A stretch of DNA of 37,935 bases from Brevinema andersonii (GTDB lineage Bacteria; Spirochaetota; DYKD01), in assembly GCA_020722765.1 (NCBI GenBank), contig DYKD01000027.1, positions 1 to 37,935 on the forward strand, read 5' to 3'. Shown one piece after another: positions 15,099-22,110 of the stretch. The notes beneath the pieces were generated by a model that saw only the letters and a list, made by a program, of their open reading frames with translations, was not told the DNA's origin and did not search any database. The position numbers were made by a program, and so were the translations under genes. The first letter of the stretch is position 1. Each line of letters begins with the position of its first letter.

Positions 15099-15728
15099 AT
15101 GCCTATTATCCAACCATTCGAAGAGAACACAGGAAAATATGAATCTTGGTTCGATGATTTCCCGTATGTCTATGAATCTGAACTAATCGCCATTAAACAG
15201 ATCCTGCCTCGTGGAAGTGGTCTTGAAGTTGGGATAGGGACAGGACGATTCGCTTTTCCGCTTGGTATCAAACAGGGAATTGAACCGTCACCGAAAATGA
15301 AAGCCATCGCCATCAGCAAAGGACTGGATGTCATTGATGGGACAGGTGAAAATATCCCCCATCCTGATTCTTCTTTTGATTTCGTACTCATGGTGACGAC
15401 CATCTGTTTTCTGGATGATCCGGACAAGACTCTTCAGGAAATCAGACGCGTTCTTAAACCAGACGGATCTGTCATAATCGCTTTTGTCGATAAAGAAAGC
15501 CCCTTGGGACGTATCTATCTTGAGAACAAAGAAAAAGATCCATTTTATAAACCTGCGACTTTTTATTCAACAGCAGAAGTCTTGAAACTGGTTAAAGACA
15601 ACGGATTTCATGAAACCTTGACAATCCAGACAATATTTGGTAATTTAAATGAGATAAAAAACATACAAAAGCCAAAGGTAGGTTTTAAAGAAGGCGCCTT
15701 TGTGATAATAAAAGCACAGAAAGAGTAA
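15099..15728 (+). CDS. Class I SAM-dependent methyltransferase
   Basis: 209 residues from ATG 15099 (AAGGAG 7 bases upstream). Motif I is LEVGIGTGRF (residues 42-51), motif II region FDFVLMVTTICFLDDP, and motif III LQEIRRVLKPDGSVIIAFVD, as in the Methyltransf_11 group. No signal peptide; cytoplasmic. The second half (YSTAEVLKLVKDNGFHE) is the common C-terminal part. It follows the barrel gene by 11 bases and is surely in the same operon. Substrate not evident; small-molecule or quinone-like acceptors are typical for the family. Confidence 0.88.
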   Translation: MPIIQPFEENTGKYESWFDDFPYVYESELIAIKQILPRGSGLEVGIGTGRFAFPLGIKQGIEPSPKMKAIAISKGLDVIDGTGENIPHPDSSFDFVLMVTTICFLDDPDKTLQEIRRVLKPDGSVIIAFVDKESPLGRIYLENKEKDPFYKPATFYSTAEVLKLVKDNGFHETLTIQTIFGNLNEIKNIQKPKVGFKEGAFVIIKAQKE

Positions 15729-15817
15729 ATAAAGAAATAAAATGAAAGTGTTGGTATGGTGTGGATCACATAAGATATTCAATTGATGGAAGAAACCATT
15801 TGTCATTGGGAATCAAC

Positions 15818-15928
15818 ATGATGATGTTAGGATTATCCTGTCTCTTCCTATGCTATGCCAGCATATTCAATATCAAAAAAAAGATGGATATTATGACAAA
15901 ATATATACACCAAAGGAGTCACCCATGA
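15818..15928 (+). CDS. Possible 36-residue membrane peptide overlapping the CoA-binding gene
   Basis: The 196-base gap after the methyltransferase contains a short frame starting with three consecutive ATG codons (15818, 15821, 15824). It encodes a hydrophobic segment (LGLSCLFLCYASIF) and a basic tail, and ends in an ATGA overlap with the next start (15925-15928). The overlap hints at translational coupling. No strong ribosome site is seen, so it may be noise. Confidence 0.25.
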   Translation: MMMLGLSCLFLCYASIFNIKKKMDIMTKYIHQRSHP

Positions 15929-16296
15929 AGAAAAGCGAGCGAGTTGTCGTTCTTGGTGCTAGCAACAAGCCTGACCGGTATTCCTACAAGGCCATTGTTG
16001 ATCTCACAAAAAATGGACATGAGGTAATTCCCGTCAATCCAGGTCTGGATATTATCAATGGCATCAAAGTGACAAGCAACCTCAACGACGTTGAAGGTCC
16101 TGTAGATACAATAACCCTCTATCTTGGACCTGAACGTCTGAAACCTTTGATTGATGATATCATCCGTTTAAAACCCAATCGGATCATCAGTAACCCCGGG
16201 ACAGAAACCCCGCAATTAAAAGAAGCTGCAGAGGCGAACCAGATTCCTTATGTGGAAGCCTGCACGCTTGTTATGTTAGCTACAAACCAATTTTAA
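15925..16296 (+). CDS. CoA-binding domain protein (YccU-like)
   Basis: 123 residues from ATG 15925, chosen because AAAGGAG lies just upstream; an earlier open frame (15850) lacks one. A Rossmann-like CoA_binding_2 domain fills the protein: RVVVLGASNKPDRYSYKAIV, NGHEVIPVNPG, TLYLGPERLKPLI, IISNPGTETPQLKEAAEA and the terminal YVEACTLVML with a conserved Cys. The family binds CoA or adenine nucleotides in the cytoplasm; its role is usually undefined. It lies 16 bases before a thioredoxin-like gene, which fits CoA/thiol redox balance. Probably the penultimate gene of the sigma-54 operon, though the 196-base gap could hold its own promoter. Confidence 0.85.
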   Translation: MKKSERVVVLGASNKPDRYSYKAIVDLTKNGHEVIPVNPGLDIINGIKVTSNLNDVEGPVDTITLYLGPERLKPLIDDIIRLKPNRIISNPGTETPQLKEAAEANQIPYVEACTLVMLATNQF

Positions 16297-16312
16297 TCTA
16301 AGGAGAACATAC

Positions 16313-16663
16313 ATGACATTAGACACCAATCTTAAACACATCCAATCGGAATCCGATTTAAAAAGTACCATCAACAACAATGAAAATGTGATGGTTTCTT
16401 GTGGTCGTATGGGGCCGATGTGCATTCCTGTCTACAAAACAATGGAATCCCTTGAGAAGGAATACTCACACGTCGTTTTCAGGGATTTTCTGTTTGATCA
16501 TCCAGACGCAGATGTTATCAAAAACCTTCCTGAATGCCGTGGGTTTATGGGGCTACCCTTCACGGTTTACTATAAAAATGGCAAAGTGGTTCATGCGACA
16601 ACCAGCCTCCAAACCAAGGGACAGATATTAAAAATATTGGATAAATATTTCCCCAAAAAATAA
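16313..16663 (+). CDS. Thioredoxin-like protein with a C-x6-C site
   Basis: 116 residues with the thioredoxin fold order: helix, strand NVMVSC, helix, strand VVFRDFLFD, cis-Pro82 in GLPFTVYYKNGKVV, and the final helix QILKILDKYF. The active-site segment is SCGRMGPMCIPV (Cys30 and Cys37), six residues apart, where standard thioredoxins have WCGPC. A third Cys75 lies near the cis-Pro. Similar CGRMGPMC thioredoxin-like proteins occur in anaerobes. No signal peptide. AAGGAG ribosome site. Last gene of the plus-strand operon; its stop is 12 bases from the convergent J-domain gene. Confidence 0.85.
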   Translation: MTLDTNLKHIQSESDLKSTINNNENVMVSCGRMGPMCIPVYKTMESLEKEYSHVVFRDFLFDHPDADVIKNLPECRGFMGLPFTVYYKNGKVVHATTSLQTKGQILKILDKYFPKK

Positions 16664-16675
16664 CATAAGACCGAT

Positions 16676-16981
16676 TTATCCACCAAATAAAGGATCATTC
16701 TTGCCAAACTGAAGATTCCATAGCTCCTCTCCCACAAGATCCTTTTTTATGGCCTCAGGCGTAAATCCAATCTGGTAGTTATGGCAATAATCCAAAAGGA
16801 ATTTTCCAGCAGCAAGTATTTCCCGTGTCTTTTCCTCGCAAAGACTCTTTTCTTCCTTGCACCTGTCTGGATGCCAGAGCATGAGAGCCTCTTTATACTT
16901 CTGTTCAACTTCAGAGAGAGTCGCTTTTTCTGGAATTCCAAGAATCTGGCGTGAATGCCTTATCCGCTCATACAAATCCAT
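16676..16981 (-). CDS. Short J-domain (DnaJ-like) protein
   Basis: 101 residues. A J-domain occupies about 9-70: ILGIPEKATLSEVEQKYKEA followed by LMLWHPDRC, with the essential HPD at 37-39. No Gly/Phe-rich or zinc domain, so a class III co-chaperone that would stimulate a DnaK ATPase. The C-terminal part (ELWNLQFGKNDPLFGG) is not recognised. Third gene of the ppiD-like/smpB unit, 56 bases after smpB, and convergent with the thioredoxin-like gene. Confidence 0.85.
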   Translation of the reverse strand: MDLYERIRHSRQILGIPEKATLSEVEQKYKEALMLWHPDRCKEEKSLCEEKTREILAAGKFLLDYCHNYQIGFTPEAIKKDLVGEELWNLQFGKNDPLFGG

Positions 16982-17037
16982 AAAATACCTCTTTGGATTA
17001 TCGCTTTTTCCTTATCAAATCCCTTGTTAAAAAAAAT

Positions 17038-17529
17038 TCAATCCCTGAAAAGCGATCCTTTTTTCAATGATTTTCCAATCTCTCTTGCTATCTCCGCTTT
17101 AGCCTCTTTCTTCTTGATGTCATCCCTCTTCTCATATTCCTTCTTCCCTCTGCAAAGCCCCATTTCAACCTTGATCCAGGAATCCTTGGCATACATCCTC
17201 AGGGGAATCAAAGTGAGACCCTTCTGGCTCATCTTTCCTTCTATTCGGATTATTTCCTTTTTATGGATAAGAAGTTTCCTGGGATGTATGGGTTCATGAT
17301 TGTAGATTGTACCATTTTTATAAGGACCAATATGAAGATTCTTAATGAACATTTCGCCACGTGAAATATCCGCATAGCTGTCATTGAAACTTATGTTGTG
17401 CATCCTGGAGGATTTGACTTCTGTCCCGGAAAGGACAATTCCTGCTTCAAATGAATCAACTACTTCGTAAAGATGCCTAGCCTTCTTGTTGGAGGCCAAC
17501 TCGACGATGGTCTCTTTTTTAACTGCCAT
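17038..17529 (-). CDS. smpB: SsrA-binding protein SmpB
   Basis: 163 residues, the family length. Canonical blocks: NKKARHLYEVVDSFEAGIVL then SGTEVKSSR, NISFNDSYADISRGEMFIKN, HIGPYKNGT, PRKLLIHKKEI and GLTLIPLRMYAK. SmpB binds tmRNA and delivers it to stalled ribosomes for trans-translation; its lysine-rich C-terminal tail (KKKEAKAEIAREIGK) enters the mRNA channel. The gene starts 20 bases after the ppiD-like gene. No tmRNA gene was seen in the window. Confidence 0.97.
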   Translation of the reverse strand: MAVKKETIVELASNKKARHLYEVVDSFEAGIVLSGTEVKSSRMHNISFNDSYADISRGEMFIKNLHIGPYKNGTIYNHEPIHPRKLLIHKKEIIRIEGKMSQKGLTLIPLRMYAKDSWIKVEMGLCRGKKEYEKRDDIKKKEAKAEIAREIGKSLKKGSLFRD

Positions 17530-17549
17530 GGCCGAGTCCTAACATCATC

Positions 17550-18605
17550 CTACTTTTCCCTCGAAAAAAGCCTGCGAAAACCTGAATCATCTATTTTGGA
17601 AGCCGAATAAGTCGATGTCATCCACTGATTTATATAATCTCGCATGTGAGCCTGTTGTACTTCAGCCCTCAACTGAGGGACTTGTTTGGCAAGATTCTGC
17701 CAGTCAGCTTCCTTGCGAGCCAACACAGCAAGAATCACTTTCCCGCCACGAGTATTTATGACTGGTGAAACAGATCCTGGCTTCATGGCAAAAGCGTGCT
17801 TGTATGTGTCAATGACAGCTTCCAAAGGTTCTGCTGTCTTGTTCGTTGAGCCTTCCATAAAAACCCGGTTCGCAAAAGAGAAAAAGTCTGTTGTCTGGAT
17901 GGCTACGCCAGCAGATGCCGCAGCAACCTGGAACGAAAGACCTTGTTTCATAAGCTCTGCCACCTTGTCCACTTTGTTTCCTGCGCCAGCCAAGGGAACC
18001 AAAAGATTCTGTCCTCCTTCTGCAGCCTGGTCCTGATCATAGACGTATGCAACCTTGACTTTTGTATTGTTCATATCGAACTGATTACGGATCTCTGCAT
18101 CAGAAATCTTGACAGCATTATAAATCCGGAATTCGAAATACTGGCTAGAAAGGGAATCTGCAAACTCTTTTTCAATCCGTTTTTTTAGATACATGGGAGC
18201 ATTGGCCCAGATGCCTGGATTAAACTGTCCTTTATCATCCTGGAAACGCTTGTCGCGGGCAACCATTCCTAATATCTCTTCAGCTGAAGGCTTAATCCCG
18301 TTCTTGCTTGCAGACTGGAGGACAAGCTGTTTCTGTACAAGATCATCAAGAGACCTGCGTTCCACATACTGACGGAGCTGGTCTGCAGAAGCGCCATCAG
18401 CCTGATTCAGCTTGTATGCAGTCTGGTATTGCTCATAGACATTTTTATAGTCATCAAGATAGATCGGTTTTCCGTTTACTTTTACAACGACATAGGAATT
18501 TGAGGAACCACCCCTGTCAAAACCATAAAATCCCACAAAAGATACGATAATAACAACAAGCAATATGTACCAAATCCACTGTTTTGTCTGTTTGCTCAGT
18601 TTCAT
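17550..18605 (-). CDS. PpiD/SurA-like membrane-anchored chaperone
   Basis: 351 residues. A single N-terminal membrane helix (about 9-29, WIWYILLVVIIVSFVGFYGF) is followed by VVKVNGKPIYLDDYKNVYEQ, the start of a SurA_N/PpiD N-terminal chaperone domain (LVQKQLVLQSASKNGIKPSA). The C-terminal half has weak parvulin-like features (FAMKPGSVSPVINTRGGKVI) but looks short and degenerate, so isomerase activity is doubtful. PpiD-like proteins help secreted proteins fold as they leave the Sec channel. GAGGAG ribosome site. Heads the smpB and J-domain genes and is divergent from the cell-shape operon. Confidence 0.82.
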   Translation of the reverse strand: MKLSKQTKQWIWYILLVVIIVSFVGFYGFDRGGSSNSYVVVKVNGKPIYLDDYKNVYEQYQTAYKLNQADGASADQLRQYVERRSLDDLVQKQLVLQSASKNGIKPSAEEILGMVARDKRFQDDKGQFNPGIWANAPMYLKKRIEKEFADSLSSQYFEFRIYNAVKISDAEIRNQFDMNNTKVKVAYVYDQDQAAEGGQNLLVPLAGAGNKVDKVAELMKQGLSFQVAAASAGVAIQTTDFFSFANRVFMEGSTNKTAEPLEAVIDTYKHAFAMKPGSVSPVINTRGGKVILAVLARKEADWQNLAKQVPQLRAEVQQAHMRDYINQWMTSTYSASKIDDSGFRRLFSREK

Positions 18606-18623
18606 AAGCAGACTCCTCTGTTT

Positions 18624-18639
18624 ATCCTGATGTCAGGAT
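18624..18639. promoter_or_regulatory. 16-bp inverted repeat in the ppiD-like leader
   Basis: ATCCTGA-TG-TCAGGAT has perfect 7-bp arms. It lies between the predicted start point of the ppiD-like transcript (about 18648) and its ribosome site, so it could be an operator or a short RNA hairpin modulating translation. Confidence 0.5.
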
Positions 18640-18655
18640 TGATTGTGATTGCAGA

Positions 18656-18684
18656 AAAATAGCAAAACCTCCCTTGTTTGTCAA
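18656..18684 (-). promoter_or_regulatory. Sigma-70 type promoter of the ppiD-like/smpB unit
   Basis: On the minus strand TTGACA (18684-18679), 17-base spacer, TATTTT (18661-18656). Perfect -35. About 50 bases before ATG 18605. Confidence 0.7.
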
Positions 18685-18703
18685 ATTTAAATTGTAGGCT
18701 ATG

Positions 18704-18732
18704 TTGACTTTATCATTAGAAGAGCCTATACT
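18704..18732 (+). promoter_or_regulatory. Sigma-70 type promoter giving a leaderless cell-shape transcript
   Basis: TTGACT (18704-18709), 17-base spacer, TATACT (18727-18732). The ATG of the first gene is at 18741, only 8 bases after the -10, so transcription should begin at or within about two bases of the start codon. No Shine-Dalgarno sequence precedes the ATG, in line with a leaderless mRNA. Confidence 0.7.
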
Positions 18733-18740
18733 TTAGCACT

Positions 18741-19700
18741 ATGAAACAGCCAGAAAAGAAGAACTTTCATATACATTTGTTGGTCATCATCCTGCTTTCA
18801 GTCCTTCTCCTTCTCAGTCTTTTACGTACTCCCAAAAAAGAATTGCGGAAGATGGAAGACGTCATAAACCGGCTGGAAACAACATACGATGAAAGGACGC
18901 TCTACAAGTCTGAAAAACAGTTGGCTTCTTTTCTCTCAAAAGAAAAGAAGCTGGTTTTCCGGGACAGGGCCACTTTCCTCCAAGGACGCCTGGAATTCAT
19001 AAAAGCATACAACACTCCAGGAAACCTCCATGACCTATATATGAATAATGCGCTGAAACAGTTCAGGATGAACATCTCTGCATCATCAAACTACCTTGCA
19101 GAAAACCTGTTTTGGCTGGGTGTGAGTTATTACAATATGGGGGAAAACAACTTCAGGGATGCGCAACAGACATTGATAGATTCTCTGCGCAGAGGGTATA
19201 CGGACAGAATCAAAATCATCAAAATACTGAATAATATATATTTGAAAAACAATGATTTTCAGACTATAATAGACCTCAACCAAGAATTCCTAAAAAAGCG
19301 TTTTTATGACGCAGAACTCCTCCTGTCACTTGCATCTGCCTATAAGGGTTCAGGAAATCCTGACAAGGCAAAAGAGGTTCTTTCATTCATAAAGTCATTG
19401 AAAGAAAAACCTCAAGAAAAAATCCAGAGAGAAGTCTACGGCCTGTTAGCAGACTTACAATACGAAGGTTCTCAATGGAAGGAAGCCGCAGAAAACTATG
19501 ACCTCTGTTTCAGGATAGGCGGTTCAGAACTGCTTCGATATCCAGACATGAGATTCAGATATGCGGAATGCCTTGTCGCGATTGGTGAACAGGATGTGGC
19601 ACTGTCAATTCTTGAAGAGATGTTGAAACCCGGATCCGGGAATCGGGCTGTTTCAACCTTGTACAACAAACTCAAGGAGTCCAAAGCGAATGATTTTTGA
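18741..19700 (+). CDS. Membrane-anchored TPR protein
   Basis: 319 residues. A hydrophobic helix at about 10-27 anchors the N terminus; the remainder is helical with tetratricopeptide-like repeats ([80 protein letters not shown]). Four or more repeats are likely. The gene overlaps mreB by 11 bases and is first in the cell-shape operon, so it is probably a scaffold or adaptor for the elongation machinery in the periplasm. That role is inferred from position. ATG 18741 lies directly behind the promoter. Confidence 0.75.
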   Translation: MKQPEKKNFHIHLLVIILLSVLLLLSLLRTPKKELRKMEDVINRLETTYDERTLYKSEKQLASFLSKEKKLVFRDRATFLQGRLEFIKAYNTPGNLHDLYMNNALKQFRMNISASSNYLAENLFWLGVSYYNMGENNFRDAQQTLIDSLRRGYTDRIKIIKILNNIYLKNNDFQTIIDLNQEFLKKRFYDAELLLSLASAYKGSGNPDKAKEVLSFIKSLKEKPQEKIQREVYGLLADLQYEGSQWKEAAENYDLCFRIGGSELLRYPDMRFRYAECLVAIGEQDVALSILEEMLKPGSGNRAVSTLYNKLKESKANDF

Positions 19701-20730
19701 CAAGTTTTATGACCTTTTTTCAAACGATATCGGTATTGATCTGGGCACTTCAAACACTCTTGTCTATGTCAAAGGACAAGGCATAGTCCTCAGCGAACCT
19801 TCGGTCGTGGCCATCAATGCACAGACAAGAAAAATTGTAGCTGTAGGACAGGAAGCCAAGAAGATGCTTGGAAAGACTCCTGAGAACACGATTGCCGTAC
19901 GTCCTATGAAAGATGGAGTCATTTCAGATTATGAGACTGTAGAGAAGATGATCCGCTATTTCATGCAGAAGGCTCACAACAGACGCACGCTCCTCAAGCC
20001 ACGTGTCGTCATCGGCATTCCTTCTGGAATCACAGAAGTTGAAAAACGGGCCGTGAGAGAAGCGGTACTGCAGGCAGGCGCACGTGAGGATTTCCTCATC
20101 CAACAGTCAATGGCCTCTGCCATTGGTTCAAACCTTCCCATACAGGAACCTTCAGGAAACATGGTTGTAGACATTGGTGGTGGAACAACCGAGATTGCAG
20201 TGATTTCCCTTGGTGGGCTGGTGCTTGCAGATTCAATCCGTATAGGCGGGGATGAATTCAACGAAGCTATTGCGAAATTCCTCAACAAGAAATACAATCT
20301 TGCAATAGGTGAACAGACATCTGAACAGGTGAAGATAGATATAGGAAGCGCATTTCCTTTCAAAGGTGAAAAGAAACTCAAGACTGAAATCAAGGGTCGT
20401 GACACGCTCACGGGGCTTCCAAAATCAATTACGATTGATGCGCCTGAAATCAGAAAAGCCCTGGTTGATCCGCTGAACCAGATCATTGACGCCATCAGGT
20501 TCAACCTCAACAACACGCCTCCGGAACTTGCGTCAGACATCTGCGAACGTGGGATTGTGATGAGCGGTGGTGGCTCCTTGCTCCGGGGCATTGACCAGCT
20601 TGTCAGCAAGACAACCAATGTTCCAGTCATACTTTCGGAAAACCCTCTTACATCCGTGGTTCTTGGTGCAGGAAAGTATCTTGAAGAGATCGAGTTCCTG
20701 AACAAGAACGCATACAAGATTCCGTTCTGA
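19690..20730 (+). CDS. mreB: Rod shape-determining protein MreB
   Basis: 346 residues, normal for MreB. Actin-fold nucleotide-binding motifs are intact: [20 protein letters not shown] (phosphate 1), [18 protein letters not shown] (phosphate 2) and [14 protein letters not shown] (adenosine). It polymerises beneath the inner membrane and guides the cell-wall elongation complex. Start overlaps the TPR gene by 11 bases. The TGA is immediately followed by TAA, a tandem stop. Followed by mreC after 4 bases. Confidence 0.98.
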   Translation: MIFDKFYDLFSNDIGIDLGTSNTLVYVKGQGIVLSEPSVVAINAQTRKIVAVGQEAKKMLGKTPENTIAVRPMKDGVISDYETVEKMIRYFMQKAHNRRTLLKPRVVIGIPSGITEVEKRAVREAVLQAGAREDFLIQQSMASAIGSNLPIQEPSGNMVVDIGGGTTEIAVISLGGLVLADSIRIGGDEFNEAIAKFLNKKYNLAIGEQTSEQVKIDIGSAFPFKGEKKLKTEIKGRDTLTGLPKSITIDAPEIRKALVDPLNQIIDAIRFNLNNTPPELASDICERGIVMSGGGSLLRGIDQLVSKTTNVPVILSENPLTSVVLGAGKYLEEIEFLNKNAYKIPF

Positions 20731-20734
20731 TAAG

Positions 20735-21607
20735 ATGATCCTTTCGTTTGTCAGGGAGCGGAAAAGAGTCATACTTCTGATCACTTACCTGATCTTGTCC
20801 CTATTCATCATGATCATAAACAGCAGCCATGCGATGAAAAGCGTGAGAGCTATTGTATTCAACACGATGAGCCAGGGTACAGGTCTTATCAATGATTTCA
20901 GCGCTTTCACAACAGAATTCTGGTATAGTGTCCGAAAGATGAAAGAGCTGAAACAGGAACTCCTTACTGCTTATGGGAAAATCCAGCTTCTCCAGGATGC
21001 AGGAATTGAAATTGAGACGTTACGGAGGGAAAACGAACAGCTCCGCGCCTTGCTTGCATACAAGAAAGCGATCCCCTATTCCACAGTGCCTGCAGAAATC
21101 ATTGCCAGCGACCCTAAGGCCTATTTCAATACGATCATAGCGGACAAAGGATTGACAGACGGCGTGGAAGTGAACATGCCCGTCATAGCTTATCAGGACG
21201 GGAAAAGCGGCACTGTTGGAAAAGTGATTGAAACAGGACCAACGACTTGCAAGATACTCCTCATGTCGGATGACAACAGTTACATTTCAGCCATGCTTTA
21301 TGGAACTGGATATACTGGATTGGCCCGTGGCATGGGAAGATCCACTCCCTATTTGACATATCTTTATGTTGACAGGAACGCCATGGTGAACTTCGGAGAT
21401 CTTGTAGTCACATCAGGGCAAGGAGGTGTCTTCCCCAAAGGCATCACTGTAGGTGCGGTCATAAGTGTAGTAGATGCGAAATACGGAGTCTATTATAAAG
21501 AAATCAAGATAGCGCCATTCATAGATCTTGCAAGGCTGGATTCAGTTTTCATCATATTGAAATCCACATCAAAAGAGATACAGTCCATGACAGGCAAAGT
21601 GCAATGA
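20735..21607 (+). CDS. mreC: Rod shape-determining protein MreC
   Basis: 290 residues. One N-terminal membrane helix (about 10-29), a coiled coil (about 60-104, ELKQELLTAYGKIQLLQDAG) and the two beta-barrel periplasmic domain (VPAEIIASDPKAYFNTIIAD, LARGMGRSTPYLTYLYVDRN, GDLVVTSGQGGVFPKGITVG). It links MreB to PBP2 in the periplasm. Overlaps mreD by 4 bases (ATGA), typical translational coupling. Confidence 0.96.
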   Translation: MILSFVRERKRVILLITYLILSLFIMIINSSHAMKSVRAIVFNTMSQGTGLINDFSAFTTEFWYSVRKMKELKQELLTAYGKIQLLQDAGIEIETLRRENEQLRALLAYKKAIPYSTVPAEIIASDPKAYFNTIIADKGLTDGVEVNMPVIAYQDGKSGTVGKVIETGPTTCKILLMSDDNSYISAMLYGTGYTGLARGMGRSTPYLTYLYVDRNAMVNFGDLVVTSGQGGVFPKGITVGAVISVVDAKYGVYYKEIKIAPFIDLARLDSVFIILKSTSKEIQSMTGKVQ

Positions 21608-22107
21608 CCATACAATATTATATCATCATCTGCCTTTTCTCCGCAATCATACAGACATCAGATATGATCAAAATATTCGACCTTGTCAACCAGATCAAGC
21701 CGGACTTCATGTTTATTATTGTAGTGTTCATCAACCTCAGGGACAAGGAATCAGTCACCGGGGAAACAATCGCTTTTCTCATGGGACTCGTTGCGGATAT
21801 TTTCTCAGGTGGATTGATGGGTCTCAATGCGTTTACATTTACCATCATCGCTTTTCTCATCAACATCATCAAGGAACATTTTACTTTAGAGAGGTTCTTT
21901 CCTGTCTTCATCTTTGTGACGGCTCTCGCCTTCTTTAATGAATTTCTCTTCCTTTTCCTGCAACGGATATTTGTTGGTGAAATCATGTTCTTCAAGAATC
22001 TCTTCGAACTGGCCATCTGGGATAGCCTTTATACGGGCTTCATAGCTTGGTTCCTATTTTTCATCATGGACAAGGGTCTGACGCAGGTCAGAAGATGGAA
22101 AAAATAA
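21604..22107 (+). CDS. mreD: Rod shape-determining protein MreD
   Basis: 167 residues with about five hydrophobic segments. The stretch PDFMFIIVVFINLRDKESVT followed by FLMGLVADIFSGGLMGLNAF is the MreD hallmark (P-D ... G ... D-x-x-S/G-G-x-x-G). Inner-membrane subunit of the elongation complex. Coupled to mreC (4-base overlap), and 3 bases before mrdA. Confidence 0.94.
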   Translation: MTIQYYIIICLFSAIIQTSDMIKIFDLVNQIKPDFMFIIVVFINLRDKESVTGETIAFLMGLVADIFSGGLMGLNAFTFTIIAFLINIIKEHFTLERFFPVFIFVTALAFFNEFLFLFLQRIFVGEIMFFKNLFELAIWDSLYTGFIAWFLFFIMDKGLTQVRRWKK

Positions 22108-22110
22108 TTT

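Noticed and set aside
19974-20717. A 247-codon minus-strand open frame
   Set aside because: It is a mirror frame of mreB, produced by codon bias, with serine/proline-rich nonsense content.
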